Shown here one piece after another: positions 35,831 to 45,425 of a stretch of 64,000 bases of DNA. The translations under genes were made by a program, and so were the position numbers. The notes below the pieces were generated by a model, which was not told the DNA's origin, did not search any database, and saw only the letters and a program-made list of their open reading frames with translations. The stretch's first letter is position 1; the number at the start of each line of letters is the position of its first letter. This DNA comes from Kordia sp. SMS9. GTDB lineage: Bacteria > Bacteroidota > Bacteroidia > Flavobacteriales > Flavobacteriaceae. Where the stretch lies: positions 4,302,001 to 4,366,000 of the forward strand of contig NZ_CP031153.1 in assembly GCF_003352465.1 (NCBI RefSeq), given 5' to 3'.

Positions 35831-38800
35831 GTTTCGTTAGTAATCGCGTTTACAGTATGTGCTGTTGGCACTACTGAGGTTAGTATACTTTTTTGATCTG
35901 TGGGAATGATTTCATCTTTTTCGTCTCCATCGTGTACCATTTTGAAATCTTTTATATAATCGACATAGTCTAAATTTTCTATGTAATAGATAACTTCACT
36001 TCCGTAGAGCGCATTGCCAAATGATATGGGTTGATTTTTGTCAAATGCCCATGGCGACAAGTATTGCGCTAAGTCTTCTTTGAGTTGTTTCGCATAAAAA
36101 TTGGCGTCTAAACCTTTATAGAATCGTGCACTGAGCATAATTTTTACAGGTTCGTATACAGGCGAAACGACTTTGGCTGCTACATGCATTGTGTTGAGTT
36201 GATTGATATACGTTTCTATTGCGTTCAGCTTGGTTTGACTCAGTTTTGGTTTGTAAATGTCATACACATTTTGATCGATGATGTTTGGAATGGCAACCAA
36301 TAATACTTCTCCTGGTGCTTTAAAGCTGGTATTTGTACTGTGATTTAAACACTTTATTTTGTGCAAATAATTAAATTCTTGCAGTACGAGATGTTCATAA
36401 TCCCACAGCGTAATTGCTCGGTTTTTATGACGTAATCGTTCGCTAACTCTTCGGTAAAAATCCAAGTCACTTTCTTTTGGAAAGCCATCAAAAGAAGCAT
36501 ACGGTTGCGTTACTTTTTTTACAGTTGCCAAGCGATCTTCCAGTTTGGCTATGGTTTCGGCTGGCATGCCTTTTTCCAAGTGTTCTAACGTATTTTCATT
36601 ATTTACAAATTGAACTTCTACGGCTTGCGCATGAATGTTTGTAAATTTTGATACGGTATCAAACGGCTTGTCAATTGTGGCACGAATCCATAAATAATCT
36701 TCTGTAAAAAGTGTGTTGTCTCCAAATTGCTTTGGCACTGTAAAGGCTACCAATCCTGCTTTTAAAAAGTTATCGGTTTGGTCTTTGAGTAAGTATGCTG
36801 GTTTTAGATTGTTCCAAGTATTGTTGTATAAATATTGCCACGTTACAGTTGCTTTGTCGTAGGTTTCTATCGCATCTGGGTTTTCTGAACCTTCTTCTAT
36901 CTGACATAGTAGTTGGATGTTTTGATCCGCGACAGCTTCCTCAATCCCAATGTATAATTGTCCCCCATTTTCTGGCGACGGCATGAGTGCTAAATTGGCA
37001 CGACTCACACGATCAATTCCGAAAGGCAATTCGTGATAGAGTTGTACTTCGTTTTTGTTGCTACCTATTTTTTCAACTGTTGTAATGGTAACTGTTAGGT
37101 TTTCAGCAAATGGCGTGTATGCTTGGTTTGGCAATGCTAATTTTTCTAAGGCATGATAGGTATACACTTTCGGGAAAGCCGCATGTAAAAAGTCGTTTTG
37201 CAACGATAATTGAATAAAATAATTGTCAGTCTTTTTAGGTACATACGTCGTATTCGAAGGCAAAAAGTTATTGAACGTTACACTTTCAAAGCCATTGAAC
37301 ATGCGTTGTCCCAATCCGCTTGACGAAGTGGTAGCTGTTCTTTCTGCTTCCTCAGTTCTTCCTTTTCTATCCGTATGTTTACGGCGCATGGCTTGCGATT
37401 CCTCGTCTGAATGTTTTTTAGAGCGTTTATCTCTTCTTCCTATTGACCGTCTGTCACGACTACGACGACTGTCACTTTCTGAAAATTCGTTCCGAAGTCC
37501 TTTTTTGCGTGCTTCTCGTGCTTCTTGCGCTTCTTTTGCAATAGCATCTGCAACACTTTCTGTACGAGATTTTGTGGATCCGATATAACTTGCATCTACT
37601 AGAAAACGATTTTGACCGTCAACACCTGTGACTAGTTTTGTTCCTGTTTTGGTTCCATCTTTTATATCATTGTAAATGTCTAAAAAGATTTCTGTAGGTT
37701 GCAGGTTTACATATTGCTGTAAGTATTGCTGATAGTGTGTTTGAAAGCTATCTGGACGATCTTTCCAACTGAGTGATACTTCTACATTGCTAATGCGTTT
37801 TCCAATCCATTCGTCAGAGCCTATGCTGAATTTTGCACGTTTTTTTGCTTGCGTTCCAAATGGATAGAACGGATTGTCGGTTTTGATAGTTCCAAAATCG
37901 TTTTTTACGTGTAAGTTTTCAGCGTACGTTCCTGTTGTTGTGATAGTGATTTGCTGTAATTCTGCATTGGCAAGTAATAAATAGGTTTCATATGTAGCTA
38001 ACGAAGTATCTTCTTGGGAAAATAACACACGGATAATTGGATGTTCCGTATCGTATTTTCCTTCATGAATTTCAGCATCGTAGTTGGTAATTTTTTCATC
38101 GTCTTCTGTGAGTTCAATGACAATTTCTACCTCATTATTATTTGTCGTTGTTGCTTTGGTAACTGCTGTGAATGGCAATGCTACCCATTCTTTTTCGCCT
38201 GTATGTTCTATGTTGATGATGGAACGTAATTCTTCGCCATTAGGCACCGAAGAAAATTGTGCGTTGATGGTAATCGTTCGGACACCTTCTGATAATAGTA
38301 ATGATGGCGCACTGAGTGAAAATCCTTTTTTTGCTAAGTCGCGATCTGTATCGCCGAAAGGCAACCAAGATGTTCCTCCGTCTTCTGCTTCGCCTCCATC
38401 ACCATCTGCCGAATTTGCAATGCTAGATGCATGCCAGTTAGATTCGTCAGTATAAGCGTAGGTATTTTGTAGCGCAGCAACTTTTGCCTTGTTGATAACA
38501 ATTTCGTCTTCAAGTTGATAATGAATGTCGTTTCCTTCACTGTCTTTTCCAGCTTTTACGAGTGTTTCATCACTTAAAAATTGTTCATTGGCATTTTTCG
38601 CTAATTCGAAAATAATGTAGGCATGATCTGCTTTTTCGTCATTTTTTTCAAGTTGCAATACTTCTTTGTAATAGAAATCGAGATGACGTTGCGTAATTTG
38701 ATTGAATCGTTCTTTGCTTTTGTTGAGCAGTTTTAAGAACGCAATGAATAGTGCCAATTGTGGTGTAATGTCTCCTTCAGTATAGGTTTCAATGACTTCC

Positions 38801-39033
38801 TTTATTTCTGCGGAAGCATTGTGAAATGGTTCCCAAGTACCACTTGGATTTTTGTAATCGCCTTGATCGTATAATTGTACATGCTTCGAAAACTCTTCTG
38901 CAAAACGCATCCAATCCTTTACCTCAAATCCCATTAACGCTACGCTGTTCGGATCGAGCAAAGAAAGGTAACGCTCTTGCTGTGTTGTGCCTTCGCGTGA
39001 CTTGATTAGTGTATTTTCTGTACAATCGCTCAT
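35824..39033 (-). CDS. eCIS baseplate J-like protein (Afp11-like)
   Basis: A 1069-residue protein with the expected N-terminal motif (RYLSLLDPNSVALMGFEVKD, then WMRFAEEF) and a C-terminal baseplate J region (DLDFYRRVSERLRHKNRAIT, then LWDYEHLVLQEF; SPWAFDKNQPISFGNALYGS). Residues about 490-570 are an unusual hydrophilic insert dense in Arg, Ser, Glu and Asp (SDSRRSRDRRSIGRRDKRSK, then KHSDEES), predicted disordered. The gene starts 2 bp after the gp25-like gene and overlaps the next baseplate gene, so assembly partners are co-translated. Confidence 0.9.
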   Translation of the reverse strand: MSDCTENTLIKSREGTTQQERYLSLLDPNSVALMGFEVKDWMRFAEEFSKHVQLYDQGDYKNPSGTWEPFHNASAEIKEVIETYTEGDITPQLALFIAFLKLLNKSKERFNQITQRHLDFYYKEVLQLEKNDEKADHAYIIFELAKNANEQFLSDETLVKAGKDSEGNDIHYQLEDEIVINKAKVAALQNTYAYTDESNWHASSIANSADGDGGEAEDGGTSWLPFGDTDRDLAKKGFSLSAPSLLLSEGVRTITINAQFSSVPNGEELRSIINIEHTGEKEWVALPFTAVTKATTTNNNEVEIVIELTEDDEKITNYDAEIHEGKYDTEHPIIRVLFSQEDTSLATYETYLLLANAELQQITITTTGTYAENLHVKNDFGTIKTDNPFYPFGTQAKKRAKFSIGSDEWIGKRISNVEVSLSWKDRPDSFQTHYQQYLQQYVNLQPTEIFLDIYNDIKDGTKTGTKLVTGVDGQNRFLVDASYIGSTKSRTESVADAIAKEAQEAREARKKGLRNEFSESDSRRSRDRRSIGRRDKRSKKHSDEESQAMRRKHTDRKGRTEEAERTATTSSSGLGQRMFNGFESVTFNNFLPSNTTYVPKKTDNYFIQLSLQNDFLHAAFPKVYTYHALEKLALPNQAYTPFAENLTVTITTVEKIGSNKNEVQLYHELPFGIDRVSRANLALMPSPENGGQLYIGIEEAVADQNIQLLCQIEEGSENPDAIETYDKATVTWQYLYNNTWNNLKPAYLLKDQTDNFLKAGLVAFTVPKQFGDNTLFTEDYLWIRATIDKPFDTVSKFTNIHAQAVEVQFVNNENTLEHLEKGMPAETIAKLEDRLATVKKVTQPYASFDGFPKESDLDFYRRVSERLRHKNRAITLWDYEHLVLQEFNYLHKIKCLNHSTNTSFKAPGEVLLVAIPNIIDQNVYDIYKPKLSQTKLNAIETYINQLNTMHVAAKVVSPVYEPVKIMLSARFYKGLDANFYAKQLKEDLAQYLSPWAFDKNQPISFGNALYGSEVIYYIENLDYVDYIKDFKMVHDGDEKDEIIPTDQKSILTSVVPTAHTVNAITNETC

Positions 39034-39035
39034 GA

Positions 39036-39449
39036 TTAGATGTCTGTTGCTTCAGTTATATAGTAAGGGAACACGATGTTTCTCCTTGTGTTTGTCGCTC
39101 TGATTAGGTATTCTATTTTGATTAAAAACTTTCCTTCGAGAAAATTTTGAGTGTCTAAGGCTATTTTTATGACTTCAATTCGTGGCTCATAAATAATAAT
39201 TGCCTCTTTGATTCTATTTTTCATAATCGTCATCTGCGTGGCACTTAGGTTTTCAAATATTTGATCCGTAAGATCACATCCGAATTTTGGGCGCATCACT
39301 CGTTCGCCGCGACGTGTTGTGATGATGATTTGTAAACTGCTTTCTATGTCTTCTATGTCAGAAATCATTTTGATTTCTCCTTGATGTTTCAAGAATTTCG
39401 GTGGAAAATCCCATCCTTTTCCTAAATATGTTGCTTTTGATAAATCCAT
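39036..39449 (-). CDS. eCIS gp25-like baseplate wedge protein (Afp9-like)
   Basis: A 137-residue gp25/lysozyme-like wedge protein. The diagnostic segment is DIEDIESSLQIIITTRRGER followed by VMRPKFGCDL, and the C-terminal strand pair has INYLIRA-like geometry (IKIEYLIRATNTRRNIVFPY). In contractile systems this protein nucleates sheath polymerisation at the baseplate. It sits 3 bp after the PAAR gene and 2 bp before the Afp11-like gene. Confidence 0.93.
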   Translation of the reverse strand: MDLSKATYLGKGWDFPPKFLKHQGEIKMISDIEDIESSLQIIITTRRGERVMRPKFGCDLTDQIFENLSATQMTIMKNRIKEAIIIYEPRIEVIKIALDTQNFLEGKFLIKIEYLIRATNTRRNIVFPYYITEATDI

Positions 39450-39452
39450 CTT

Positions 39453-39743
39453 TTATCCTCCTATCATTACAGTGAATTCTCCTAATACTATACTTCCGCC
39501 ATGTGCGGTAGAATCGCCCATTCTTGCAGCAGGCATGCCTTCTATCAGTACCGTTCCTGAACCTGCAATAATGCTGTCTGGCGGTCCTGTACATACACAC
39601 ATATCACCTAGTTTTGCGGCTGGCAATCCACCAATTAATACTGTTGGTGCGCCTGGTGGCAATATAGGTCCGCCCACATGTGGAACTGGTCCTGTGGTCA
39701 TGGGACAAACGTGCATATCTGTGATTCTTGCTGCTGGTGGCAT
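39453..39743 (-). CDS. eCIS PAAR spike tip (Afp10-like)
   Basis: A 96-residue PAAR protein opening MPPAARITDMHVCP with Cys and His metal ligands, then repeated hairpins (GGPILPPGAPTVLIGGLPAA, KLGDMCVCTGPPDSIIAGSG, MPAARMGDSTAHGGS). It forms the metal-binding cone that sharpens the VgrG-like spike encoded next to it. There is no effector extension. Confidence 0.95.
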   Translation of the reverse strand: MPPAARITDMHVCPMTTGPVPHVGGPILPPGAPTVLIGGLPAAKLGDMCVCTGPPDSIIAGSGTVLIEGMPAARMGDSTAHGGSIVLGEFTVMIGG

Positions 39744-39753
39744 GGTGTTGTTT

Positions 39754-41496
39754 TTAGTTGATTTGTACTATTCCTCCTTTTATCGTTGTTGTAGCAGAAC
39801 CTTCTAAGGTTGCCATCGCGGCTTCTGCTGTTAATTCTGCTGAAGCGGTAATTCCTACATTGATTCCTTCCATCGTGATGTCGCCTGTGGCTTTCATGAT
39901 GATGTCTTTTCCCGATTCAATGGTGATTCCGTCCGTATTCATTGTAATGATGTTGTTGTTTTCATCTTCTAATGTGATGACACCTTCATCATCGTCAATG
40001 TTGATAATTTTTTCTGCGGGTGTTTCTAGTTTGATGCTTTTGAGTTCATCATTCATGGTAATTTTGATTTCACTTTTGGTCATGATGACTTTTTCAAAAT
40101 TATCATCTGAATATTCTACTGGCGATAGATTGGTGTTGCTAAATAATGAACCGAGTACAATTGCTTGATTGGGATCGTCATTTAAGAAGCCTACTAAGAC
40201 TTCGTTTCCTATTTCTGGTAAGAAGTGTACGCCATATTCTTCGCCTGCATGCATTGTTAATACGCGTGCCCACACACCTTCTTCTTCTGCGCTGATGATG
40301 GGTAATTTGACTTGTATTCTGTGTTCTTCTTTTGGATCGCCTTCTAAGGCAGAAACGACACCGATTTGCAATCCGCTGATAGCTGGTAACATTCCTGATG
40401 CTGGTAATTGACTCACTTCGTATGTTTCTGCGAATGCTTCTGGATTTAATCCGAATTCGATGGTTGTAATCCAGTTTCCGTCCGTAACCGTATGATGAAC
40501 ACCACATGCAAACACATCGCCGTTAAAACGATCGCTCATTCCTTCTAGCGTGATCATGGTGCCTGGCAATACCAATTCTGTGCCTTGTACTTTGACCATT
40601 CCGCAGATTTTAGCGAGTTGTTGATACATACTTCTGGATTCTGCCCAAGACGTTAGTATTTCATCTGGAATGTCTCCTGTATGTGAGAGTGTGAAATTGT
40701 TTCCTCCTGCGGCTTCTGCAAGTGTTCCTGAGTCTAGGTTTCCTGCGGCATTTAAACCATTTCCACTCGTGGTTTTAGTCACCAATTCTTGATTGGAATA
40801 GTTCCAAGCAGAGGCTTCAAACTCGTTGTATTGTTTGCGTGCATCTATTTCTGCTTCAAATGCAAATATATTGTCTCCAAAAATTGCTGTAAATACACTT
40901 CCGCTGAGTGTTGGTACTTTGATGCTGATTTCTCCATCTTCCACAAAACACAACATGTTATTGACTTGTGCGCGGCATTGAATGAAATCCCAATCCGTTG
41001 CTTGGTATTGTACGATTTCATGATGCGTGTGCGAAGTTGCTTCCATGCTTCCACTAAGTCCATTTTCCTTGATAATATCGCCAACTACGTCACTTTCTGT
41101 CGTTTCATAGAAAATTTTATTTTTACGTGCTTGCGTCATTTTGAACGCTTCGTCTTTACATTCAATGAGTAAGTAATTGGATTTGTTTGTTGCTTTTATG
41201 GCGTGTTTGGTGATGATTCCTTTGAAAAGCGTTTTATCATCAAAATCGTAGCCAGCTTTGATATGAATTTTTTCTCCAGGAGCAAACGATGCGGCATTGC
41301 TTGCTTCAAATTCTTGCGTAACGCTGTCACCATCTACAATGACTAAGGTTGCTGTTGGAATGCGATTGCAGGTACGTTCCACCGTGATGGTTTTTACGCC
41401 ATACGTTGCGCTAATTTCCTCCTCGGCGTCTCCAATGAGTACTGCAAACGTAACTAAGTTTTGAACATCTGTCGATATGTCTCCGACTAAACTCAT
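39754..41496 (-). CDS. eCIS VgrG-like spike hub (Afp8-like)
   Basis: A 580-residue gp27-gp5 fusion. Residues 1 to about 360 resemble phage late control D/gp27 hubs (KIHIKAGYDFDDKTLFKGII). An OB fold lies at about 390-450 (HRIQVKLPIISAEEEGVWAR, FLPEIGNEVLVGFLNDDPNQ, then AIVLGSLF). The tail is a repetitive beta-helix (IITMNTDGITIESGKDIIMK, then ATGDITMEG). The ATGA overlap with the LysM gene and the PAAR gene 10 bp downstream support the spike assignment. It lacks a C-terminal toxin domain. Confidence 0.95.
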   Translation of the reverse strand: MSLVGDISTDVQNLVTFAVLIGDAEEEISATYGVKTITVERTCNRIPTATLVIVDGDSVTQEFEASNAASFAPGEKIHIKAGYDFDDKTLFKGIITKHAIKATNKSNYLLIECKDEAFKMTQARKNKIFYETTESDVVGDIIKENGLSGSMEATSHTHHEIVQYQATDWDFIQCRAQVNNMLCFVEDGEISIKVPTLSGSVFTAIFGDNIFAFEAEIDARKQYNEFEASAWNYSNQELVTKTTSGNGLNAAGNLDSGTLAEAAGGNNFTLSHTGDIPDEILTSWAESRSMYQQLAKICGMVKVQGTELVLPGTMITLEGMSDRFNGDVFACGVHHTVTDGNWITTIEFGLNPEAFAETYEVSQLPASGMLPAISGLQIGVVSALEGDPKEEHRIQVKLPIISAEEEGVWARVLTMHAGEEYGVHFLPEIGNEVLVGFLNDDPNQAIVLGSLFSNTNLSPVEYSDDNFEKVIMTKSEIKITMNDELKSIKLETPAEKIINIDDDEGVITLEDENNNIITMNTDGITIESGKDIIMKATGDITMEGINVGITASAELTAEAAMATLEGSATTTIKGGIVQIN

Positions 41497-42248
41497 GCGC
41501 TTTGTGTTTTGTTTAATGGTGGAAAAAATAATTCAGTTCCTGGTTCTAAGTTTCTAAAATTGAGCACGTTATTTACTCTTGCTACTTCTAAATAGTATTT
41601 GGAATCTCCGTAGATTCTGTATGCCATCAACGGTAATGTATCACCTTCTTTTACTTGTCGCACGTGCGTTAAATCGGGAGATGACTTGTTTACTGCTGCT
41701 TCGCGTAGTTCATCTGCGGTGCTGTCTTTACACGTAAGTGTTGCAAGGGCACGAATTGGATATCCTTTGGTATTGAATAGTTTGTAGTCAATGTCTAGTT
41801 TTATGAGGAAGCATTTTAGATTTAATGATCCCCAAGCAACTTCGAGTTCGTACGGCATGTGCATATCGCCTTTGTACGTGACGAGTTCTTTGATTTTGTT
41901 GATTTCGTCAACTACATTTTTTTCACTGCCTTCATCGTCTTGAAACGGATTGAACCCTGCGATGTCATCTGCAATACTGCTGAGTGTGTCTGCAATGTTC
42001 AGCTCTACAATATCGAAGATTCCGGTAGCATCAAATAGTAGTTTGAACGTAAAATCGCCAGGTTTTACTTTGACAAATTTTGGTTTTTTACCACTTGAGT
42101 TTGCTTCTTGATCTTGGTTGTACTCTACCGTAAAGGTTTCTTTGTATCCTTCTGGATTGATCGCTACAGTGATTGGCTCGCCTTGTCTATTGCCTTTGTC
42201 ATCGAGCTTGTATATGAGCATTTTTTCTAATTCTCCAAGTATAGACAT
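41493..42248 (-). CDS. eCIS LysM-domain baseplate protein (Afp7-like)
   Basis: A 251-residue protein related to phage gp53/Afp7. A beta-rich N-terminal half (GEPITVAINPEGYKETFTVE) precedes a C-terminal LysM module at about residues 195-247 (VRQVKEGDTLPLMAYRIYGD, LEVARVNNVLNFRNLEPGTE). It links the tube to the spike hub. The stop overlaps the VgrG-like start (ATGA). Confidence 0.93.
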   Translation of the reverse strand: MSILGELEKMLIYKLDDKGNRQGEPITVAINPEGYKETFTVEYNQDQEANSSGKKPKFVKVKPGDFTFKLLFDATGIFDIVELNIADTLSSIADDIAGFNPFQDDEGSEKNVVDEINKIKELVTYKGDMHMPYELEVAWGSLNLKCFLIKLDIDYKLFNTKGYPIRALATLTCKDSTADELREAAVNKSSPDLTHVRQVKEGDTLPLMAYRIYGDSKYYLEVARVNNVLNFRNLEPGTELFFPPLNKTQSA

Positions 42249-42251
42249 GAT

Positions 42252-42407
42252 TTAGCGTTCTTTTTTGTTAGTGATCATTTTTGAAACGGCTGCCATGATT
42301 TCGTGCGACGTCCAGTTGGTACGTTCTTCTTTCACCAATGACATTTCTTCTTCTTTTTGAGCATTGACATTTACTTTGATACGCAAATTTTTTATTTCGA
42401 TTCCCAT
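42252..42407 (-). CDS. DUF5908 small eCIS protein
   Basis: A short protein of 51 residues. I place the start at the ATG at 42405-42407 (MGIEIKNLRIKVNVNAQKEE) because DUF5908 proteins begin M-x-I-E-I-x-x-L-x-I-K-V-N-V. An ATG 33 bp further up would overlap the tube gene. Such proteins occur between tube and LysM genes in Bacteroidota eCIS clusters. Their role is not established. Confidence 0.8.
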   Translation of the reverse strand: MGIEIKNLRIKVNVNAQKEEEMSLVKEERTNWTSHEIMAAVSKMITNKKER

Positions 42408-42414
42408 AATGTTG

Positions 42415-42873
42415 TTATAGTAATAGTTTAAAATAGTCATACTTTAACTCTAGCGTTTCTATAAGTATGCTTTGCGTTTCTGCATTGAATTCTCCCAGTT
42501 CGTATTTGATAGGATAGGCTCCGACAACATTCCATGTTTTGATAGGAATGTGATTTTCACTGAGCAATACGACGATAAGATTTAAGCGTTTGAATTCAAA
42601 TTTTTCATACGCGTCTTCACACCAATTTGCTATGGATGATGGAACACTTTTGAGTCCTCTTTTGAGTGTCAGTGTGCTGAATTTTAATCCTTTTGGTATT
42701 TCATGGACAAATCTATTTTCTCCACCTTCTGCGTAGCTTTCGGTTTCTACGGTAACACTCAAACCTGATACCGACTGAAAACTCATGTCAACAGGATTTG
42801 GTAAGAGTCCGTTAAAGTAGACTACAAAGTGAAAGCCAGAAACTGGATATTTAAAACTGTCAAAAAGTGCCAT
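42415..42873 (-). CDS. eCIS inner tube protein (Afp1/Afp5-like, second copy)
   Basis: A 152-residue T4 gp19-family tube subunit with the family pattern FHFVVYFNGL ... MSFQSVSGLSVTVETESYAE, GGENRFVHEIPKG, and LTLKRGLKS. It is the second of two tube paralogues and is probably the Afp5-like initiator that sits next to the baseplate, with the 42882 gene as the main tube. It lies 8 bp after that gene. Confidence 0.92.
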   Translation of the reverse strand: MALFDSFKYPVSGFHFVVYFNGLLPNPVDMSFQSVSGLSVTVETESYAEGGENRFVHEIPKGLKFSTLTLKRGLKSVPSSIANWCEDAYEKFEFKRLNLIVVLLSENHIPIKTWNVVGAYPIKYELGEFNAETQSILIETLELKYDYFKLLL

Positions 42874-42881
42874 AATTTGGA

Positions 42882-43313
42882 TTATCCTTCGTTGCTTATT
42901 TCAATACGTTCGTGTGCTAACGTTAGTGTTTCGATAGCGACTTCGTTTGATTCTCCTTTTAAGTCCGTAGATTGAATCTTCATCGGCCAGGCATTTAATA
43001 CTTTCCAAACGACTACAGGTGCATGTTCTTCATCCAATAGACTGATGGTGATATCGCGACGTTCTGTTTGGTTGAGTTTGTTTGTTTTCATCCACTCATA
43101 AAATTCATTGTCACCCTTAAATACGCCTCTTTTGAGGACGATGTCCGTGTATTTTACCATTCCTGGCATGTTAATTTTGCTGTATTCTGGACTTGATCCT
43201 TCACGGTATTCTAACTTTTCAACTTCCGCGTCGAGTCCTGTTACTTCTTGAAAACCGATTTTAGTTCCTCCCCATTCTACTTGGAAGTGAAACTTTGGTA
43301 ATGGATATGACAT
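42882..43313 (-). CDS. eCIS inner tube protein (Afp1/Afp5-like, first copy)
   Basis: A 143-residue tube subunit opening MSYPLPKFHFQVEWGGTKIG, then FQEVTGLDAEVEKLEYREGS, with DIVLKRGVFKGDNEFYEWM and IETLTLAHERIEI at the end. Hexameric rings of this protein stack into the tube that carries cargo. It is encoded 50 bp after the sheath gene, and a second tube gene follows. Confidence 0.93.
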   Translation of the reverse strand: MSYPLPKFHFQVEWGGTKIGFQEVTGLDAEVEKLEYREGSSPEYSKINMPGMVKYTDIVLKRGVFKGDNEFYEWMKTNKLNQTERRDITISLLDEEHAPVVVWKVLNAWPMKIQSTDLKGESNEVAIETLTLAHERIEISNEG

Positions 43314-43363
43314 AGTTTTATATTTTTAATGATTTATTCTTTTTAGTTGTAAATAATTATCGC

Positions 43364-45331
43364 TTACGATTCTTGCATTTTGTGAGAGAACTTCAATACG
43401 ATGAATTCTGCTGGTCGTACGACTGCCATTCCTATTTCCACATTCATGATTCCGTTTAAGATATCATCTGCGGTCATGGTTTGATTGAGTCCTACTTTTA
43501 CATAGAATGCGTCATCTGCTGTTGCTCCAGCTAGAGCGCCTGCTTTCCACTGATTGGTTAAGAAATTTTCTATCATTGATCGGATACGAACCCATGTGTT
43601 TGCATCATTTGCTTCAAATACAAATTGGTCGCTTGCCTTTTTTACAGATTCTTCTACCATGTTGAAGAAGCGTCTTACGGAAACATATCGCCACTCATTG
43701 TCATTTCCCGCCAAGGTTCTTGCTCCCCAAACGATGACTCCTTTTCCTGTGAACGAACGAATTGCATTGACTGATTTTCCTGCGGTTGTATCCACATTTA
43801 AACCATCTTGAATGTCATTTGTTACACGAACTGTTGGTTTTACCACATAGTTGAGTCCTTCATTTGCAGGTGCTTTCCATACGCCTCGTGTACTGTCTAC
43901 TCGTGCATATACGCCTGCTACTGCTGAACTTGGCGGTAATTCCATTGGCAAGTTGTTAATTTCTGTTTTGATTTTGTTATACGTAGAATTGTCAAGCGTT
44001 TCTACTTCTGCTAAAGATTTTCCGTTTAAGACACCTGCGCTTCCACCAGCGGTTACAATAGCGTCAATTGCAGTAACGATTGCTCCAATTCTTGCGTCGA
44101 TTTCTGTCGGAATGTCTAAAGCATCTACACTTGCATTTGCAGTTACGCCTGCAGCATCTGCTTCTGTTTGATCTGCAGCAGCGTTTAAACTGTCTTTGTT
44201 AGCTTCTAAACCTACAATTCCGCTACGTACGTGCGATGTAATGACCGTATCTAGAGCATTTACAGCAGTTGTTACATTTCCTTTGAGTGTAGCATCATCA
44301 GTAGCGTCTGCGGCGTCTCTTCCTGCATCTACTAAGCTTTCTGCTTCTGAGATTACATTTTCTAGATGTGTAATGATTGCATCAACAGCATTGACAACAT
44401 CTGCTACTAAAGCTAAGGCTCCAGCATCATCAGAAGCACTTGAAACTGCAGTTATTGCCCCTTCCATAGTGGTTTCTAAATCTCCTAATACGCCATCTGT
44501 TGTGTATCCTTCTAAAGTATCTTTTGCAGCATTTGCTTTTGCTTGTGCAATTGGTGCTGGCGAACTTCCTCCTGAGTGTACTACCGTGATTCCTGTTTCG
44601 CTGATGGTATAATCGAGAATGGTTTCTAAGTGTGGATAGTACGCTGCTCCATATTTTACAAAGTCTTTTCCTAAGCTGATTCCGCTTCGGAGTGCTGCAA
44701 TGTTTGGATCTGTAGACGTTGAACCATCATAGCTTAGTGTATCTATGATTGTGAATCTGTCTTGTAGTTTGTTACATTGACTTAATGCATCGTTGTATAA
44801 ACCGTAGAATGTAGTAGCATCTACGCTATCAATTTTGGTTGCATCTGGAAATAGAATGAGTGTAGGTTCGTCTACTTTGGCAATTTCGTCTAATCCTGTT
44901 TTTAATGCCGCGGCGTCTACAATGCTTGTTACAGCAACTTCGGCGTCTGCCAATTGGCTTCCATAACGTCCTACAGATACAATGTAGCATGGCCCACCAC
45001 CATTTGCAAAGTAGAGTTGCATTGCGTAGTACATTATAAACGGTTGTTTTGCTGTAGGTTGTGTTACCGCAATGGATTTGTTATTGTCTGAATCTTCCGT
45101 GATGGTCACACTAATCGAGGTTTCGGCTTTTGCGCCACCGAAGAAACGTTCGTATTCTAATAGTGATGTAATTCGCGTAGGAACTTCGTTTAGATCACCC
45201 GCAAGTTTGTTGGTTGCTTTTTCAGTGTATCCAATAAATGCAGGTATAGCCGTTTCAACTTGCGCTACCGAAGGTGGAAATTTTACAATTTCCTCTACGT
45301 AAACTCCTGGTGTTTTTAATGTACTAGGCAT
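43364..45331 (-). CDS. eCIS contractile sheath protein with Ala/Asp-rich helical insert
   Basis: A 655-residue sheath. The N-terminus (TPGVYVEEIVKFPPSVAQVE, then TAIPAFIGYTE) and C-terminal polymerisation domain (GVIVWGARTLAGNDNEWRYV, then SVRRFF; MVEESVKKASDQFVFEAN) are typical. Residues about 277-460 are a helical stretch of Ala, Asp, Val and Thr with no aromatic residues (VADVVNAVDAIITHLENVIS, GRDAADATDDATLKGNVTTA), replacing the usual variable surface domain. It is the only sheath gene here, whereas Afp has three. The insert would decorate the outer surface of the particle. Confidence 0.93.
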   Translation of the reverse strand: MPSTLKTPGVYVEEIVKFPPSVAQVETAIPAFIGYTEKATNKLAGDLNEVPTRITSLLEYERFFGGAKAETSISVTITEDSDNNKSIAVTQPTAKQPFIMYYAMQLYFANGGGPCYIVSVGRYGSQLADAEVAVTSIVDAAALKTGLDEIAKVDEPTLILFPDATKIDSVDATTFYGLYNDALSQCNKLQDRFTIIDTLSYDGSTSTDPNIAALRSGISLGKDFVKYGAAYYPHLETILDYTISETGITVVHSGGSSPAPIAQAKANAAKDTLEGYTTDGVLGDLETTMEGAITAVSSASDDAGALALVADVVNAVDAIITHLENVISEAESLVDAGRDAADATDDATLKGNVTTAVNALDTVITSHVRSGIVGLEANKDSLNAAADQTEADAAGVTANASVDALDIPTEIDARIGAIVTAIDAIVTAGGSAGVLNGKSLAEVETLDNSTYNKIKTEINNLPMELPPSSAVAGVYARVDSTRGVWKAPANEGLNYVVKPTVRVTNDIQDGLNVDTTAGKSVNAIRSFTGKGVIVWGARTLAGNDNEWRYVSVRRFFNMVEESVKKASDQFVFEANDANTWVRIRSMIENFLTNQWKAGALAGATADDAFYVKVGLNQTMTADDILNGIMNVEIGMAVVRPAEFIVLKFSHKMQES

Positions 45332-45425
45332 AATATTTATGATTTAAAAGTTTTGTTAGTATTTGATTTATTTTTCGTTGTTTTCTCTACTTCTGTTTGA
45401 AGTTATGTGTCAATATTTTGATTGT

